DNA of 61,846 nt from JBBDWR01 sp040902745 (GTDB lineage: Bacteria; Actinomycetota; UBA4738; HRBIN12), in NCBI GenBank assembly GCA_040902745.1, contig JBBDWR010000025.1, positions 1 to 61,846 of the forward strand, given 5' to 3'. This document shows, piece after piece, positions 38,779 through 46,106 of this stretch. A program made the position numbers and the translations under genes. Each line of letters begins with the position of its first letter. The stretch's first letter is position 1. Below the pieces are notes generated by a model that worked only from the letters and a program-made list of their open reading frames with translations, was not told where the DNA came from and searched no databases.

Positions 38779-39576
38779 TTACGTAGGCGGCAAGAAGTGG
38801 TACGAGTGAAGAACGGCCTGCCCCTGCGGGCTCGTCACCATCCGGATCCATTCGCTCCCGAGATCGGCATGGTCACTTCCCGCGACGACCGCGATCGGGT
38901 ACGTCGCGATCACGTTGCTGTCCTTCGGGATCGGGATCGCGTGAACGTCGTCCCCGATGCCGGGAGTCACGTCCGTGACGTAAACGATGCCGGCGTCCGC
39001 CTCGCCCAGCAGCACCTTCTGGATGACCGCTTTGACGTCCTCTTCGTTGGAAACGACGTTGGACTCGGCCTGCTGCGCGACCCCAGCGTTCGCGAGCGCA
39101 TCACGCGCGTAGCCGCCTGCGGGGACATCTTCGGCCGCGAGGACGAGCTTGATCCCGGACTCCCCGAGGTCTTCGATCGATCTGACGTCGGAGGGGTTGT
39201 CGGGCGGGGTGATCAGCGTGAGGCGGTTCCGCGCGAAGTCAGTGCGATGCTGCGTGCCGGGACCGCCGTCCGCCTCGACGGCGTCCATCCATGTCCCGCT
39301 GGCCGACGCGAACACGTCTGCGGGGGCACCCTCGATGATCTGCGTCGCCAAGCCGTCGGAGGGCCCGAAGCTGAGCACCACCTCGACGTCGTCATGCAAC
39401 GCCTCGAAGTCCTCCGCGATATCGCCGAACGATTCCGTGAGCGACGCCGCGGCAAGCACGACCAGTTCCGTGGAGTTCTCGCCCGCAGCATCCCCGTCTC
39501 CACACGCGCCGATGACGAAGCCGACCCCTACGAGCGCGACGCTGATCGCCGCGAGGCGGCGGCTGAGGAACCTCAT
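38779..39576 (-). CDS. modA: Molybdate ABC transporter substrate-binding lipoprotein
   Basis: 265-aa lipoprotein with a lipobox IGAC (Cys25). Residues 35-265 form the ModA fold: LVVLAAASLTESFGDIAEDF, FASASGTWMDAVEADGG, GAPADVFAS and the end GQAVLHSYHFLPPT. It binds molybdate or tungstate. ATG at 39576 overlaps the upstream regulator gene by 4 bp; the upstream open frame to 39897 is shadow. Confidence 0.92.
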   Translation of the reverse strand: MRFLSRRLAAISVALVGVGFVIGACGDGDAAGENSTELVVLAAASLTESFGDIAEDFEALHDDVEVVLSFGPSDGLATQIIEGAPADVFASASGTWMDAVEADGGPGTQHRTDFARNRLTLITPPDNPSDVRSIEDLGESGIKLVLAAEDVPAGGYARDALANAGVAQQAESNVVSNEEDVKAVIQKVLLGEADAGIVYVTDVTPGIGDDVHAIPIPKDSNVIATYPIAVVAGSDHADLGSEWIRMVTSPQGQAVLHSYHFLPPT

Positions 39577-39968
39577 CGGGGAACTTCGACGCTTACGTTC
39601 GTCGCCTTCACGTTGGCGACGACCTCCATGCCTGGCTTGAGGTCGAGTTCGTCGACGGCCTCGCGCGTGAGCAGGGAGAGGATCCGGTGTGGTCCTGCGA
39701 GGATCTCGACGGTCGCGGCGACCTTGTCGCGTTCCACCGCGACGACGACGCCCGGGAAGCGGTTCCGCAGGCTCGAGGCGGTGCCGTGCGCGTCGTGCGG
39801 TCGTCGTTCGGCGATCAGCCGGGACAGCTCGGCCGGGGGAACGATCCGCTGGCCACCCTCGGTGCGAACGGTCGAGAGCTTGCCGACCTTCTCCCACCGA
39901 CGCAGTGTCTCGACCCGCACGCCGAGCACCTGGGCTGCCTGCCCGATCCGGAACCCATCCTCGGTCAC
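39573..39968 (-). CDS. MerR-type helix-turn-helix regulator with a molybdate-binding TOBE domain
   Basis: 131 aa. An N-terminal MerR-like winged helix (about 5-50; FRIGQAAQVLGVRVETLRRW) is followed by a TOBE/MopII domain (about 66-128; LRNRFPGVVVAVERDK.., NVKATNVSVEV). This pairing indicates a molybdate-sensing transcriptional regulator, a MerR-type counterpart of ModE. It leads the mod operon, with its last codon overlapping modA (ATGA). GTG start at 39968 with a -10 six nt upstream. Confidence 0.85.
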   Translation of the reverse strand: MTEDGFRIGQAAQVLGVRVETLRRWEKVGKLSTVRTEGGQRIVPPAELSRLIAERRPHDAHGTASSLRNRFPGVVVAVERDKVAATVEILAGPHRILSLLTREAVDELDLKPGMEVVANVKATNVSVEVPR

Positions 39969-39974
39969 GCCGCG

Positions 39975-40004
39975 ACGCTACAGGTTAGATGGCCAAGATG
40001 TCAA
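39975..40004 (-). promoter_or_regulatory. mod operon promoter, leaderless
   Basis: Minus-strand -35 TTGACA (39999-40004) and -10 TAGCGT (39975-39980) with an 18-bp spacer. The -10 ends 6 nt before the regulator's GTG, so the transcript should be leaderless. It is one of the few such elements here with a perfect -35. Confidence 0.65.
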
Positions 40005-40038
40005 GTAGAAGCTGGCGCTGTGCAGGTATAAGCTGGCG
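40005..40038. repeat. Direct repeats upstream of the mod promoter, 21 bp apart
   Basis: GTAGAAGCTGGCG (40005-40017) and GTATAAGCTGGCG (40026-40038) match at 12 of 13 positions and lie 21 bp apart, two helical turns. The core GCTGGCG recurs at 40066-40072. They abut the -35 of the mod operon and may be operator half-sites for its MerR/TOBE regulator or another factor. Confidence 0.5.
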
Positions 40039-40117
40039 ATGCAGGGCGCCCGGAAAACCAGGGACGCTGGCGCCCCTGGGCGTCGTCGTAAACGATCAGG
40101 TGTCTCCAGCCCTCTAC

Positions 40118-40123
40118 TAGCGT
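40118..40123 (+). promoter_or_regulatory. -10 element before the second sigma factor gene
   Basis: TAGCGT ends 7 nt before the GTG at 40131, again pointing to a leaderless message. Confidence 0.45.
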
Positions 40124-40130
40124 GCAGGTC

Positions 40131-40625
40131 GTGACGGTCGACACGGGCGACGGAACCGACGGAGCGCACGACTACGAAGCGCTCTACCGCGAGGCCGGGC
40201 CGCAGCTGTGGCGAACCTTGTACGGGGTCTGCGCCGGCCGGACCGACCTGGCCGAGGAGGCGATCGCCGAGGCGTTCGCCCGGGTGATCGAGCGCGGCGA
40301 CCGGGTGCGCGATCCGATCGCCTACGTCTACCGGGTGGCGTTCCGAGTCGCGACCCAGGAGTTGAAGCGTGAACGACGCCAAAGCGACATCGCAGAACAA
40401 GCCCATCGCGAGACGCCGGGAGAACTCGAGGATCTGATGCGTGCGCTCCGAGAACTCTCCCCGAATCAGCGCGCGGCGGTGATCCTTCGGTTCGAAGCAG
40501 ACCTTTCCACCGAGGAGGTCGCCAAGCGGATGGGCGTGTCCGCCGCGACGGTGCGCGTCCACATCCACCGAGGCCGCAAGAAGCTCCGTGCGTTGCTCGG
40601 AACGCAGGAGGTTTCCGATGCCTGA
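40131..40625 (+). CDS. ECF-type RNA polymerase sigma factor
   Basis: 164-aa sigma factor. Region 2 is seen in LAEEAIAEAFARVIERG with RDPIAYVYRVAFRVATQELKR, and region 4 in ELSPNQRAAVILRFEADLSTEEVAKRM followed by VSAATVRVHIHRGRKKLRALL. GTG at 40131 is chosen over the frame opening at 40122 because of the TAGCGT 7 nt upstream. It overlaps the next gene by 8 bp, which suggests that gene is its partner. Target genes are unknown. Confidence 0.85.
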   Translation: MTVDTGDGTDGAHDYEALYREAGPQLWRTLYGVCAGRTDLAEEAIAEAFARVIERGDRVRDPIAYVYRVAFRVATQELKRERRQSDIAEQAHRETPGELEDLMRALRELSPNQRAAVILRFEADLSTEEVAKRMGVSAATVRVHIHRGRKKLRALLGTQEVSDA

Positions 40626-41838
40626 ACGCTGGGAGTCGGAGCTTCGTCAGTTGCAACGCGCGGGCAGCCCTCCCGCAGGGTTGTTGGAGAGAGCGACAAC
40701 GGCCACAAGAGTTCGCTTCCATCCGCCTCGCTCTCGCCGCGTGCTAGCCGCTTCGGTCGCGTTCGTCGTGTTCGCTGCTTCGGGTGTTCTTGTCCTGCGA
40801 GCCTTCCAGGGCCATCAACCTCGGTCGCTCGCGACGGAGATTCCTCGCGCCGTGTCACTCCGCATCGACTTGATCGCCCCGCCGGCTTCAGGACAACCTG
40901 TCCCAGTCGCGGTGGTTCGAACGCCATTCCGTTCGACAACAAGGGATGTTGCGCCCCAGGGGGGATTCTCCTGGCCCGGAGCGGACGACTACTTCACGAA
41001 CGCACTCGCATACAGCGCGACCACGTTGGAGGGAACTCCAGTCGTTATCGGCGGAGATGTCTCGCGGGCGGCCGTGCGCATCCGACCCGGGGACGGTGGG
41101 GAGTGGCGCTCGTTGGACGAGGGAGAGCTCTTCCCGGCTGGACATTGGCAACTCGAGATTCGAGGCGAATGGGACGAGGGCTGGGCTAGGTTCCAGCTCT
41201 TCGTTGATGCCCTCGCTCGAGACCAGGCTCCGCCGGTCCTGCGTGTGCGCTGCTCGAGGCATGGAGCTGCCCTCGATTCACAGATCGTCCGGGCCACGTC
41301 GGTCGGTGTCAGGATCCGGGTGACGGCCACCGGACATGGCAAGAGAGGGTTCGAATTCTGGGAGAACCGAGCGGCTGGCGGTGTCGGGGGGTCGGTGACA
41401 GCAGGCTCGTCGGAAGTGAGTACGTGGCTTCTCGAGCCGAACGTCCCCTTCGACGTGTACTGCGGGCAGGAGCTTCGCGACTTTGAAGATCATCCGGACG
41501 TGCCCTCGTTCGTCGTGCTCGACCCCGAAAACCTGTGGGTCGGCGTCGAGCCCGATTGCGATGATCCGATCGAGCGCAGGATCGACATCGGGCCAGCTAG
41601 GATTGGGTTGTCGGACCGAGAGCGATCATTCGCGGCGCTGATTCAGGTGGTCCGGGAGCGTTTGCCTGGCCTGCGGGCCGGAGATCGCGTCGCCGTTCCC
41701 GGTTACCCGGATCGCGACAGCTGGATGGTCCCGGTCGTGTCTGTCATCCGTGACGGTCGGGTGGCCGCGTCGGTTCACTCGATCGGCGTCCGCGAGGTGA
41801 TCCGCGCGTGCCCCGGAACCGGGATCGCCGGCGTCTGA
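40618..41838 (+). CDS. Membrane-anchored protein coupled to the sigma factor
   Basis: 406 aa. The short cytoplasmic N-terminus (about 40 residues, MPERWESELRQLQRAG..) resembles the beginning of anti-sigma proteins. One membrane helix follows (about 41-62), then a long extracytoplasmic beta-rich region with Cys pairs around 211-221 and near the end. No zinc anti-sigma motif is present. GGAGG precedes ATG 40618, within the sigma factor's end. A role as regulator or sensor of that sigma factor is inferred from coupling only. GC and codon use look somewhat less extreme than in neighbours. Confidence 0.7.
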   Translation: MPERWESELRQLQRAGSPPAGLLERATTATRVRFHPPRSRRVLAASVAFVVFAASGVLVLRAFQGHQPRSLATEIPRAVSLRIDLIAPPASGQPVPVAVVRTPFRSTTRDVAPQGGFSWPGADDYFTNALAYSATTLEGTPVVIGGDVSRAAVRIRPGDGGEWRSLDEGELFPAGHWQLEIRGEWDEGWARFQLFVDALARDQAPPVLRVRCSRHGAALDSQIVRATSVGVRIRVTATGHGKRGFEFWENRAAGGVGGSVTAGSSEVSTWLLEPNVPFDVYCGQELRDFEDHPDVPSFVVLDPENLWVGVEPDCDDPIERRIDIGPARIGLSDRERSFAALIQVVRERLPGLRAGDRVAVPGYPDRDSWMVPVVSVIRDGRVAASVHSIGVREVIRACPGTGIAGV

Positions 41839-41839
41839 G

Positions 41840-42817
41840 TTAGACCGCGAAGCGGATGTTCAGGATGTCGCCCTCGGCGACGACGTAGTCCTTGCCCTCG
41901 ACGCGGGTCTTGCCCGCATCCTTGGCGGAGGCCATCGAGCCAGCGGCGACGAGTTCGTCGTAGCCGATCACCTCGGCACGGATGAAGCCGCGCTCCAGGT
42001 CGGTGTGGATCGCTCCGGCGGCTTCGGGGGCGGTCGCGCCGCGTCGCACCTCCCACGCTCGCGTCTCGTCCTCGCCCGTGGTCAAGAACGTGATCAGGTC
42101 GAGCGCCCCGTAGCCTGCGCGGATCACCTTCTCGAGCCCCGGCTCCTCGACGCCGAACTCCTCGAGCAGTGCGCGCGCCTCCTCGGCGTCCATCTCCGCC
42201 GTCTCCGCCTCGATCGAGGCGTACACACCCACCGTCTGGGGACCAAGTCCGTCGGGGATCTGCGTTCCCTCCTCGAGGTTCGCGATCGTCACCCACGGCT
42301 TCAACGTCAACGGCGCGACCCCGCGCAGGTGCGCGCGATCGTCGTCGTCCAGCCCGGCGTCGCGAAGCATCGTCTCAGCCTCGAGCGCCGCGTGGGCCTT
42401 CTCCAGCGCGGGGCGCTCCGCCTCGGGCTTGGAACGCGAGCGCTTGCGCGATCGCTCGACCGCGGACTCGAGCACTGCGAGGTCGGCCAACAACAGCTCG
42501 GCGCGGACCTTCTCGAGTTCGTCGGCCGGGCCCGCGTCCGGTCCGAAGCACCGCAGGACGACCGCCAAGGCATCCACTTCGCGCAGTGCCGCGATCCCCT
42601 GGCTCGAAGAGATGCCGCCCGGGACGTCGACGAACCGCACCTGCGCCGCGACCGTCTTCTTCGACGACTCCATCTCGGTGAGCACCGCAAGTCGCGGGTC
42701 GGGCACCGGCACCACGGCCTGGTTCGCGCGCCCGCCCACTGCCCCCGCACGCGTGAGTGCTGTGAACAGCGTGGACTTCCCGCTGAACGGCACGCCGACG
42801 AGTCCGATGTCTCTCAC
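41840..42817 (-). CDS. ychF: YchF-family GTPase/ATPase (divergent)
   Basis: 325 aa. P-loop GVPFSGKSTLFTALT, G3 DVPGG, G4-like NLEE (in place of NKxD, as in Obg-related YchF proteins that use ATP), a coiled central part, and a C-terminal TGS domain (GAIHTDLERGFIRAEVIGYDEL..ILNIRFAV). In other bacteria YchF acts on ribosomes and redox stress. It is about 35 residues shorter than typical and has FSGKS where most have NVGKS. Its stop is 1 bp from the convergent upstream gene. Confidence 0.88.
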   Translation of the reverse strand: MRDIGLVGVPFSGKSTLFTALTRAGAVGGRANQAVVPVPDPRLAVLTEMESSKKTVAAQVRFVDVPGGISSSQGIAALREVDALAVVLRCFGPDAGPADELEKVRAELLLADLAVLESAVERSRKRSRSKPEAERPALEKAHAALEAETMLRDAGLDDDDRAHLRGVAPLTLKPWVTIANLEEGTQIPDGLGPQTVGVYASIEAETAEMDAEEARALLEEFGVEEPGLEKVIRAGYGALDLITFLTTGEDETRAWEVRRGATAPEAAGAIHTDLERGFIRAEVIGYDELVAAGSMASAKDAGKTRVEGKDYVVAEGDILNIRFAV

Positions 42818-42824
42818 GGTGCGC

Positions 42825-42830
42825 AGTCTA
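42825..42830 (-). promoter_or_regulatory. -10 element before ychF
   Basis: TAGACT on the minus strand, 7 nt before the GTG start at 42817. Confidence 0.45.
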
Positions 42831-43001
42831 GGGACCGGGCCACAGGGCGACTCAGATCGCGCGCGACAGGCCTAGAGCGGGGGTTTGCGTTTCGGCTGGT
42901 CGCCCGGCCCGCCGGAGGGCTATCGCCAGAGCTGAGACTGGAAGAACGTTGCGGAATCGTGGCATCCGGCGCATCGCACTTGTTTCGCGCGGTCCGGGTG
43001 G

Positions 43002-43448
43002 GTGACGATGCCCGCCATGCAGCGGCAGATGAGCGCACACGCCGCGTCGCACGATCCGAACCCGTCGCTGAGGACCGCGCTCGTTGGCTTCGTTGCTCTC
43101 GCTCCGGCGATCGGATTCGGCGTCGCCAACGTGTTCCGGTGGGTGTTCGACGTGCAGAGGATCGGAGAGATCGCCGGACCGGTGGTTCGACACGGCGGCG
43201 GTGAACTTCGCACGCTGCTCGAGGCCTGGTCTTCGCTCGGCCCGATCGTCGCGCTGCTCGTGATCGTGCCGGACACGGTCTCGATCCGTCGCGCGCCCGG
43301 ATCTCGATTCGGGGTGGAGGTCCGCGTGGCGCCCAGCGCCATCCACATCGCTCTCATCGTCGCGAGCATCGTCGTGCTCGCGCTGTTCGCCGGCTATCAG
43401 GTGGCCGAAGCGATGTTCACGCCGTCGTTCGCGCCCGGCGCCGACTAG
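43002..43448 (+). CDS. Hypothetical membrane protein
   Basis: 148 aa with three hydrophobic stretches (about 25-48, 78-90 and 116-135). The hydrophilic Arg/Gly-rich segment between them suggests two or three membrane helices. Nothing in it identifies a family. The start (GTG 43002, or an ATG at 43008 or 43017) is uncertain. It stands alone between ychF and sodN; no role can be assigned. Confidence 0.6.
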   Translation: MTMPAMQRQMSAHAASHDPNPSLRTALVGFVALAPAIGFGVANVFRWVFDVQRIGEIAGPVVRHGGGELRTLLEAWSSLGPIVALLVIVPDTVSIRRAPGSRFGVEVRVAPSAIHIALIVASIVVLALFAGYQVAEAMFTPSFAPGAD

Positions 43449-43525
43449 CTGGCGACGGCTCCGCAGAACGAAGGAGGACGAGGCCTTCGTGCCCCGCCCT
43501 CCCGGGATCGTCGGTCGTCAGATCT

Positions 43526-43924
43526 CTAGGCCGACTTGGTCTCCCAGAAGACCTTCGCGATCTCGTCCACCGCGTCGAGCAACTTCTGCCCCTGCGCGGG
43601 GTCCTCGGACTTCTTGGCTGCGCCGGCTTCCTTCGTGGCGTTCCAGAACTTCTCGTGCAGATCCGGGTACTTCTGCGCGTGTTCGGGCTTGAAGTAGTCG
43701 GTCCACAGCACCCACAAGTGGTGCTTGACCAGGTCGGCGCGCTCCTCCTTGATGAAGACCGCGCGCTCCTTGAAGCGCTCGTCGTCGGAACCCTGATACT
43801 TCTCCTGGCAGGCCTTGACCGACTCGGCCTCGATCCTCGCCTGAGCCGGATCGTAGACGCCGCACGGAAGATCGCAGTGCGCGTGGACGACGCGGCGGGG
43901 CTTGAGCAGATCGGCGATCCGCAT
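43526..43924 (-). CDS. sodN: Nickel-dependent superoxide dismutase precursor
   Basis: 132 aa. The nickel hook is unmistakable: HCDLPCGVYD at residues 16-25. A 15-residue leader (MRIADLLKPRRVVHA) must be removed so that the His becomes the N-terminus that binds nickel. The rest is the four-helix bundle (KYQGSDDERFKER.., DLVKHHLWVLWTDYFKPEH). Reaction: two superoxide plus two protons give hydrogen peroxide and oxygen. GAGAGGAGG precedes the ATG. The maturation protease SodX is encoded about 2 kb to the right. Confidence 0.97.
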   Translation of the reverse strand: MRIADLLKPRRVVHAHCDLPCGVYDPAQARIEAESVKACQEKYQGSDDERFKERAVFIKEERADLVKHHLWVLWTDYFKPEHAQKYPDLHEKFWNATKEAGAAKKSEDPAQGQKLLDAVDEIAKVFWETKSA

Positions 43925-44021
43925 GTCCGCCTCCTCTCTGAGGGATTCTCGTTTGCCGACCGAAACCTACTCCTGGCATCGGTATCCGACCACCTGAGCC
44001 GGCCCCGGCCGGTGAGGCTGC

Positions 44022-45602
44022 TCAGGTCCCGAGATCGAGCTCGGGTGTCGAGAGGTCGTTCCCGGCTTCCGGCCCGGCTCCCGGCCCGGCTTCCGGGCTC
44101 GGCTCGAGCACACCGAACTCCTCTTCGATCAGATGCCGGGTCACGGTCAGGTTCCCGGTTCCGGGGTCCTGCTCGACGACGTCCCAGGCGACGAGCTGCG
44201 CGCCGTCCTCGGCCGTCACCGGGTCGAAGTAGAGGATCTGCGCCGTCAGCGGGATGCCGCCCTCGGAGGTGAACGAGATCGGACCTGCGCCGCCCGTCGT
44301 GCCGTCGCGCAAGAACAGCGTCCCTTCGATCACCCGGACCGAAGCCTCGTGGTAGTGACCGGAGACCACCAGGGGAACCCGTCCGGCGAGCGGAACGGCG
44401 ACGCGGTCGTCGTGTACGGCGACGATGTCGGGAGGTTGCGCCTGCGCCTCGAGGGAGGGCAGCAGCACATCCTCGCCGAATCGCTGCTTAACGCGGTCGA
44501 CGTCGTCCGTCTCGATCGGGCGATCCGGATCGCCGTTGAACAGCGGGTCGGGCGCGCCGAAGAACGTCACCCCGTCGATCGTGACCGCATCGAAGTCCAG
44601 CACGTCGGCATCCGCGAAGGCCTCGATCGTTCGCGGCACCGACGGGGAGTCGTGATTGCCGCGAACGAACAGATAGGGCCGCCCGAACTTCGGGATCGAG
44701 CGAAGGATCAGGTCGTCGGCAGAGGTGCCGAACGACGTGACGTCTCCGGTATCCAGCACGACGTCGACATCGAAGCCGTCGGCCACGCTCTTGGCGAAGT
44801 CGAACCCGAGCACCGAAAGGTGGATGTCGGAGATGTGCAGCACGCGGATCTGGTTCCCGGTGAGCGGATTCGCTTCGATCGAGGCGTACGCTCGCGCGGC
44901 ACCGTCGACGATCCGGCCCAGTTCGCTGCGGAACACGTCGATGCGCTCGCTCGTGCCTCCCGCGGGACCGAGCAACTGCGGCACCAGCGTGAGGGACCCG
45001 CTCGCCTTGTACGCGCGGAACCGCTCGGGCGCGAACGTGCTTCCTGCGAGGACGATGCAGCCACCGACCACCACAAGCGCCGCCAAGGTGGCGATCGCGA
45101 TCTGCCGCAGTCGGCGGCGGAAAACGAGGAGCGCGAGCACCGCCGCGCCGACGATCGCGGCTGCCAGCGTGATCGCCGCGAACCGGGGGATCGCGTCGAT
45201 CGCCCTGGATTCCACGTCCGAGGTCAGGTCGTCCAATCCGCCCGAGGAGACGAACCGTTCGACCTCGCCGACACGCACCTCTTCGAGCTCTGCCTGCAGA
45301 TGCAGCGGGGAGGCGTGCGTGTCCGCGGTGACGCTGCCGAAGGGTGGGAGCAGCACGTCGGTATCGCCGGCGCCGAACCCGGCGCGCAGGCGCACGTCGA
45401 ACGGGCCCATCGCAACGACCGTGGTGGCGAACAGCGCCATCCCGATCGTCGCGCCGATCAACCCGACCGCGGTCGCGGCGAGCCACCCGCCCACGCGACG
45501 GACCTCGGGGCGGTCCGTCCAACGACGTCGCTCGCCTGGCACGGCGGCCTCGTCGCGGTCTGCCGGCCGTTCGGGGGACGGGTCCGTGTCCGCTGATGGC
45601 AC
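44022..45602 (-). CDS. Membrane metallophosphoesterase
   Basis: 526 aa. After a charged N-terminus there are one helix near the start and two more at about 145-195, then a calcineurin-like phosphoesterase domain in the second half. It has the full metal motifs ISDIHL, DTGDV, GNHDS and GHYH. The C-terminal tail is Pro, Glu and Gly rich (repeated EAGPGAGPEAG). Substrate unknown; it may be an extracellular phosphatase or nucleotidase. GTG 45602 is preferred because TAGAGT (minus strand) lies 7 nt upstream. It separates sodN and sodX. Confidence 0.82.
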   Translation of the reverse strand: MPSADTDPSPERPADRDEAAVPGERRRWTDRPEVRRVGGWLAATAVGLIGATIGMALFATTVVAMGPFDVRLRAGFGAGDTDVLLPPFGSVTADTHASPLHLQAELEEVRVGEVERFVSSGGLDDLTSDVESRAIDAIPRFAAITLAAAIVGAAVLALLVFRRRLRQIAIATLAALVVVGGCIVLAGSTFAPERFRAYKASGSLTLVPQLLGPAGGTSERIDVFRSELGRIVDGAARAYASIEANPLTGNQIRVLHISDIHLSVLGFDFAKSVADGFDVDVVLDTGDVTSFGTSADDLILRSIPKFGRPYLFVRGNHDSPSVPRTIEAFADADVLDFDAVTIDGVTFFGAPDPLFNGDPDRPIETDDVDRVKQRFGEDVLLPSLEAQAQPPDIVAVHDDRVAVPLAGRVPLVVSGHYHEASVRVIEGTLFLRDGTTGGAGPISFTSEGGIPLTAQILYFDPVTAEDGAQLVAWDVVEQDPGTGNLTVTRHLIEEEFGVLEPSPEAGPGAGPEAGNDLSTPELDLGT

Positions 45603-45609
45603 GCCCCGC

Positions 45610-45619
45610 ACTCTACGCT
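45610..45619. promoter_or_regulatory. Overlapping divergent -10 elements of the phosphoesterase and sodX genes
   Basis: ACTCTACGCT reads TAGAGT on the minus strand (45610-45615; 7 nt from the GTG at 45602) and TACGCT on the plus strand (45614-45619; 6 nt from the GTG at 45626). The two -10 boxes share two bases in a 23-bp divergent gap, so both transcripts would be leaderless and compete for polymerase. Confidence 0.55.
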
Positions 45620-45625
45620 GTGGGC

Positions 45626-46054
45626 GTGACCGAACCTTCGACCAGGCGCCGTCGTGCACGCTCCCTCGCCGTCGTCACGGCTGCCGCCGCCGTGACCGCC
45701 GCGTGCATCCGCTGGCGGCCGAGCCGGGTGGAGGTGTCCGGCGACTCGATGGACCCCACGCTGATGCCAGGTGATTGGCTGCTCGCGGTTCCTGCCCGCA
45801 GGCTTCGCGTCGGTCACGTCGTCGTCGTGGGGCACCCGGACCGTGCCGGATTCGAGATCGTGAAACGCATCTTCGCCGGCCCGGGAGATGTCGCACCCGA
45901 CGGTTCGATCCTCGGAGCCGACGACTGGTGGATCGAGGGGGACAACATCGATGCCTCGACCGACAGCTACCGCTTCGGGGCGGTTTCGCGGGCCCTGATC
46001 CACCTGCGGATCCGGGCGATTTACGCGCCGGTGGCTCGGCGACGCCTGCTCTAG
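45626..46054 (+). CDS. sodX: Nickel-type superoxide dismutase maturation protease
   Basis: 142-aa S26 signal-peptidase-like protease that cuts the leader of SodN. Serine in EVSGDSMDPTLMPGDWLL, lysine in FEIVKRIFAGPGDV. The usual conserved GDN region is present as WWIEGDNIDASTDSY. A hydrophobic N-terminal segment (VVTAAAAVTAACI) could be an anchor. GTG at 45626 is selected over the upstream ATG at 45596 because of the -10 spacing. It is on the other side of the phosphoesterase gene from sodN. Confidence 0.9.
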   Translation: MTEPSTRRRRARSLAVVTAAAAVTAACIRWRPSRVEVSGDSMDPTLMPGDWLLAVPARRLRVGHVVVVGHPDRAGFEIVKRIFAGPGDVAPDGSILGADDWWIEGDNIDASTDSYRFGAVSRALIHLRIRAIYAPVARRRLL

Positions 46055-46057
46055 CAT
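46052..46057 (+). promoter_or_regulatory. -10 element of a short leader ORF ahead of the aldehyde dehydrogenase
   Basis: TAGCAT (its TAG is the sodX stop) lies 7 nt before the ATG at 46065. Confidence 0.4.
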
Positions 46058-46064
46058 GAGCCGG

Positions 46065-46106
46065 ATGCCATCCCACCCCAAGCGCTCGGAGGCACACACG
46101 CGATGA
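46065..46106 (+). CDS. Putative 13-aa leader peptide upstream of the aldehyde dehydrogenase
   Basis: ORF MPSHPKRSEAHTR, whose stop overlaps the dehydrogenase ATG (ATGA). A GGAGG (46088-46092) inside it serves the downstream start. A -10 element 7 nt before its ATG makes expression plausible. It could couple or regulate translation of the dehydrogenase. It is too short to test by homology. Confidence 0.3.
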   Translation: MPSHPKRSEAHTR

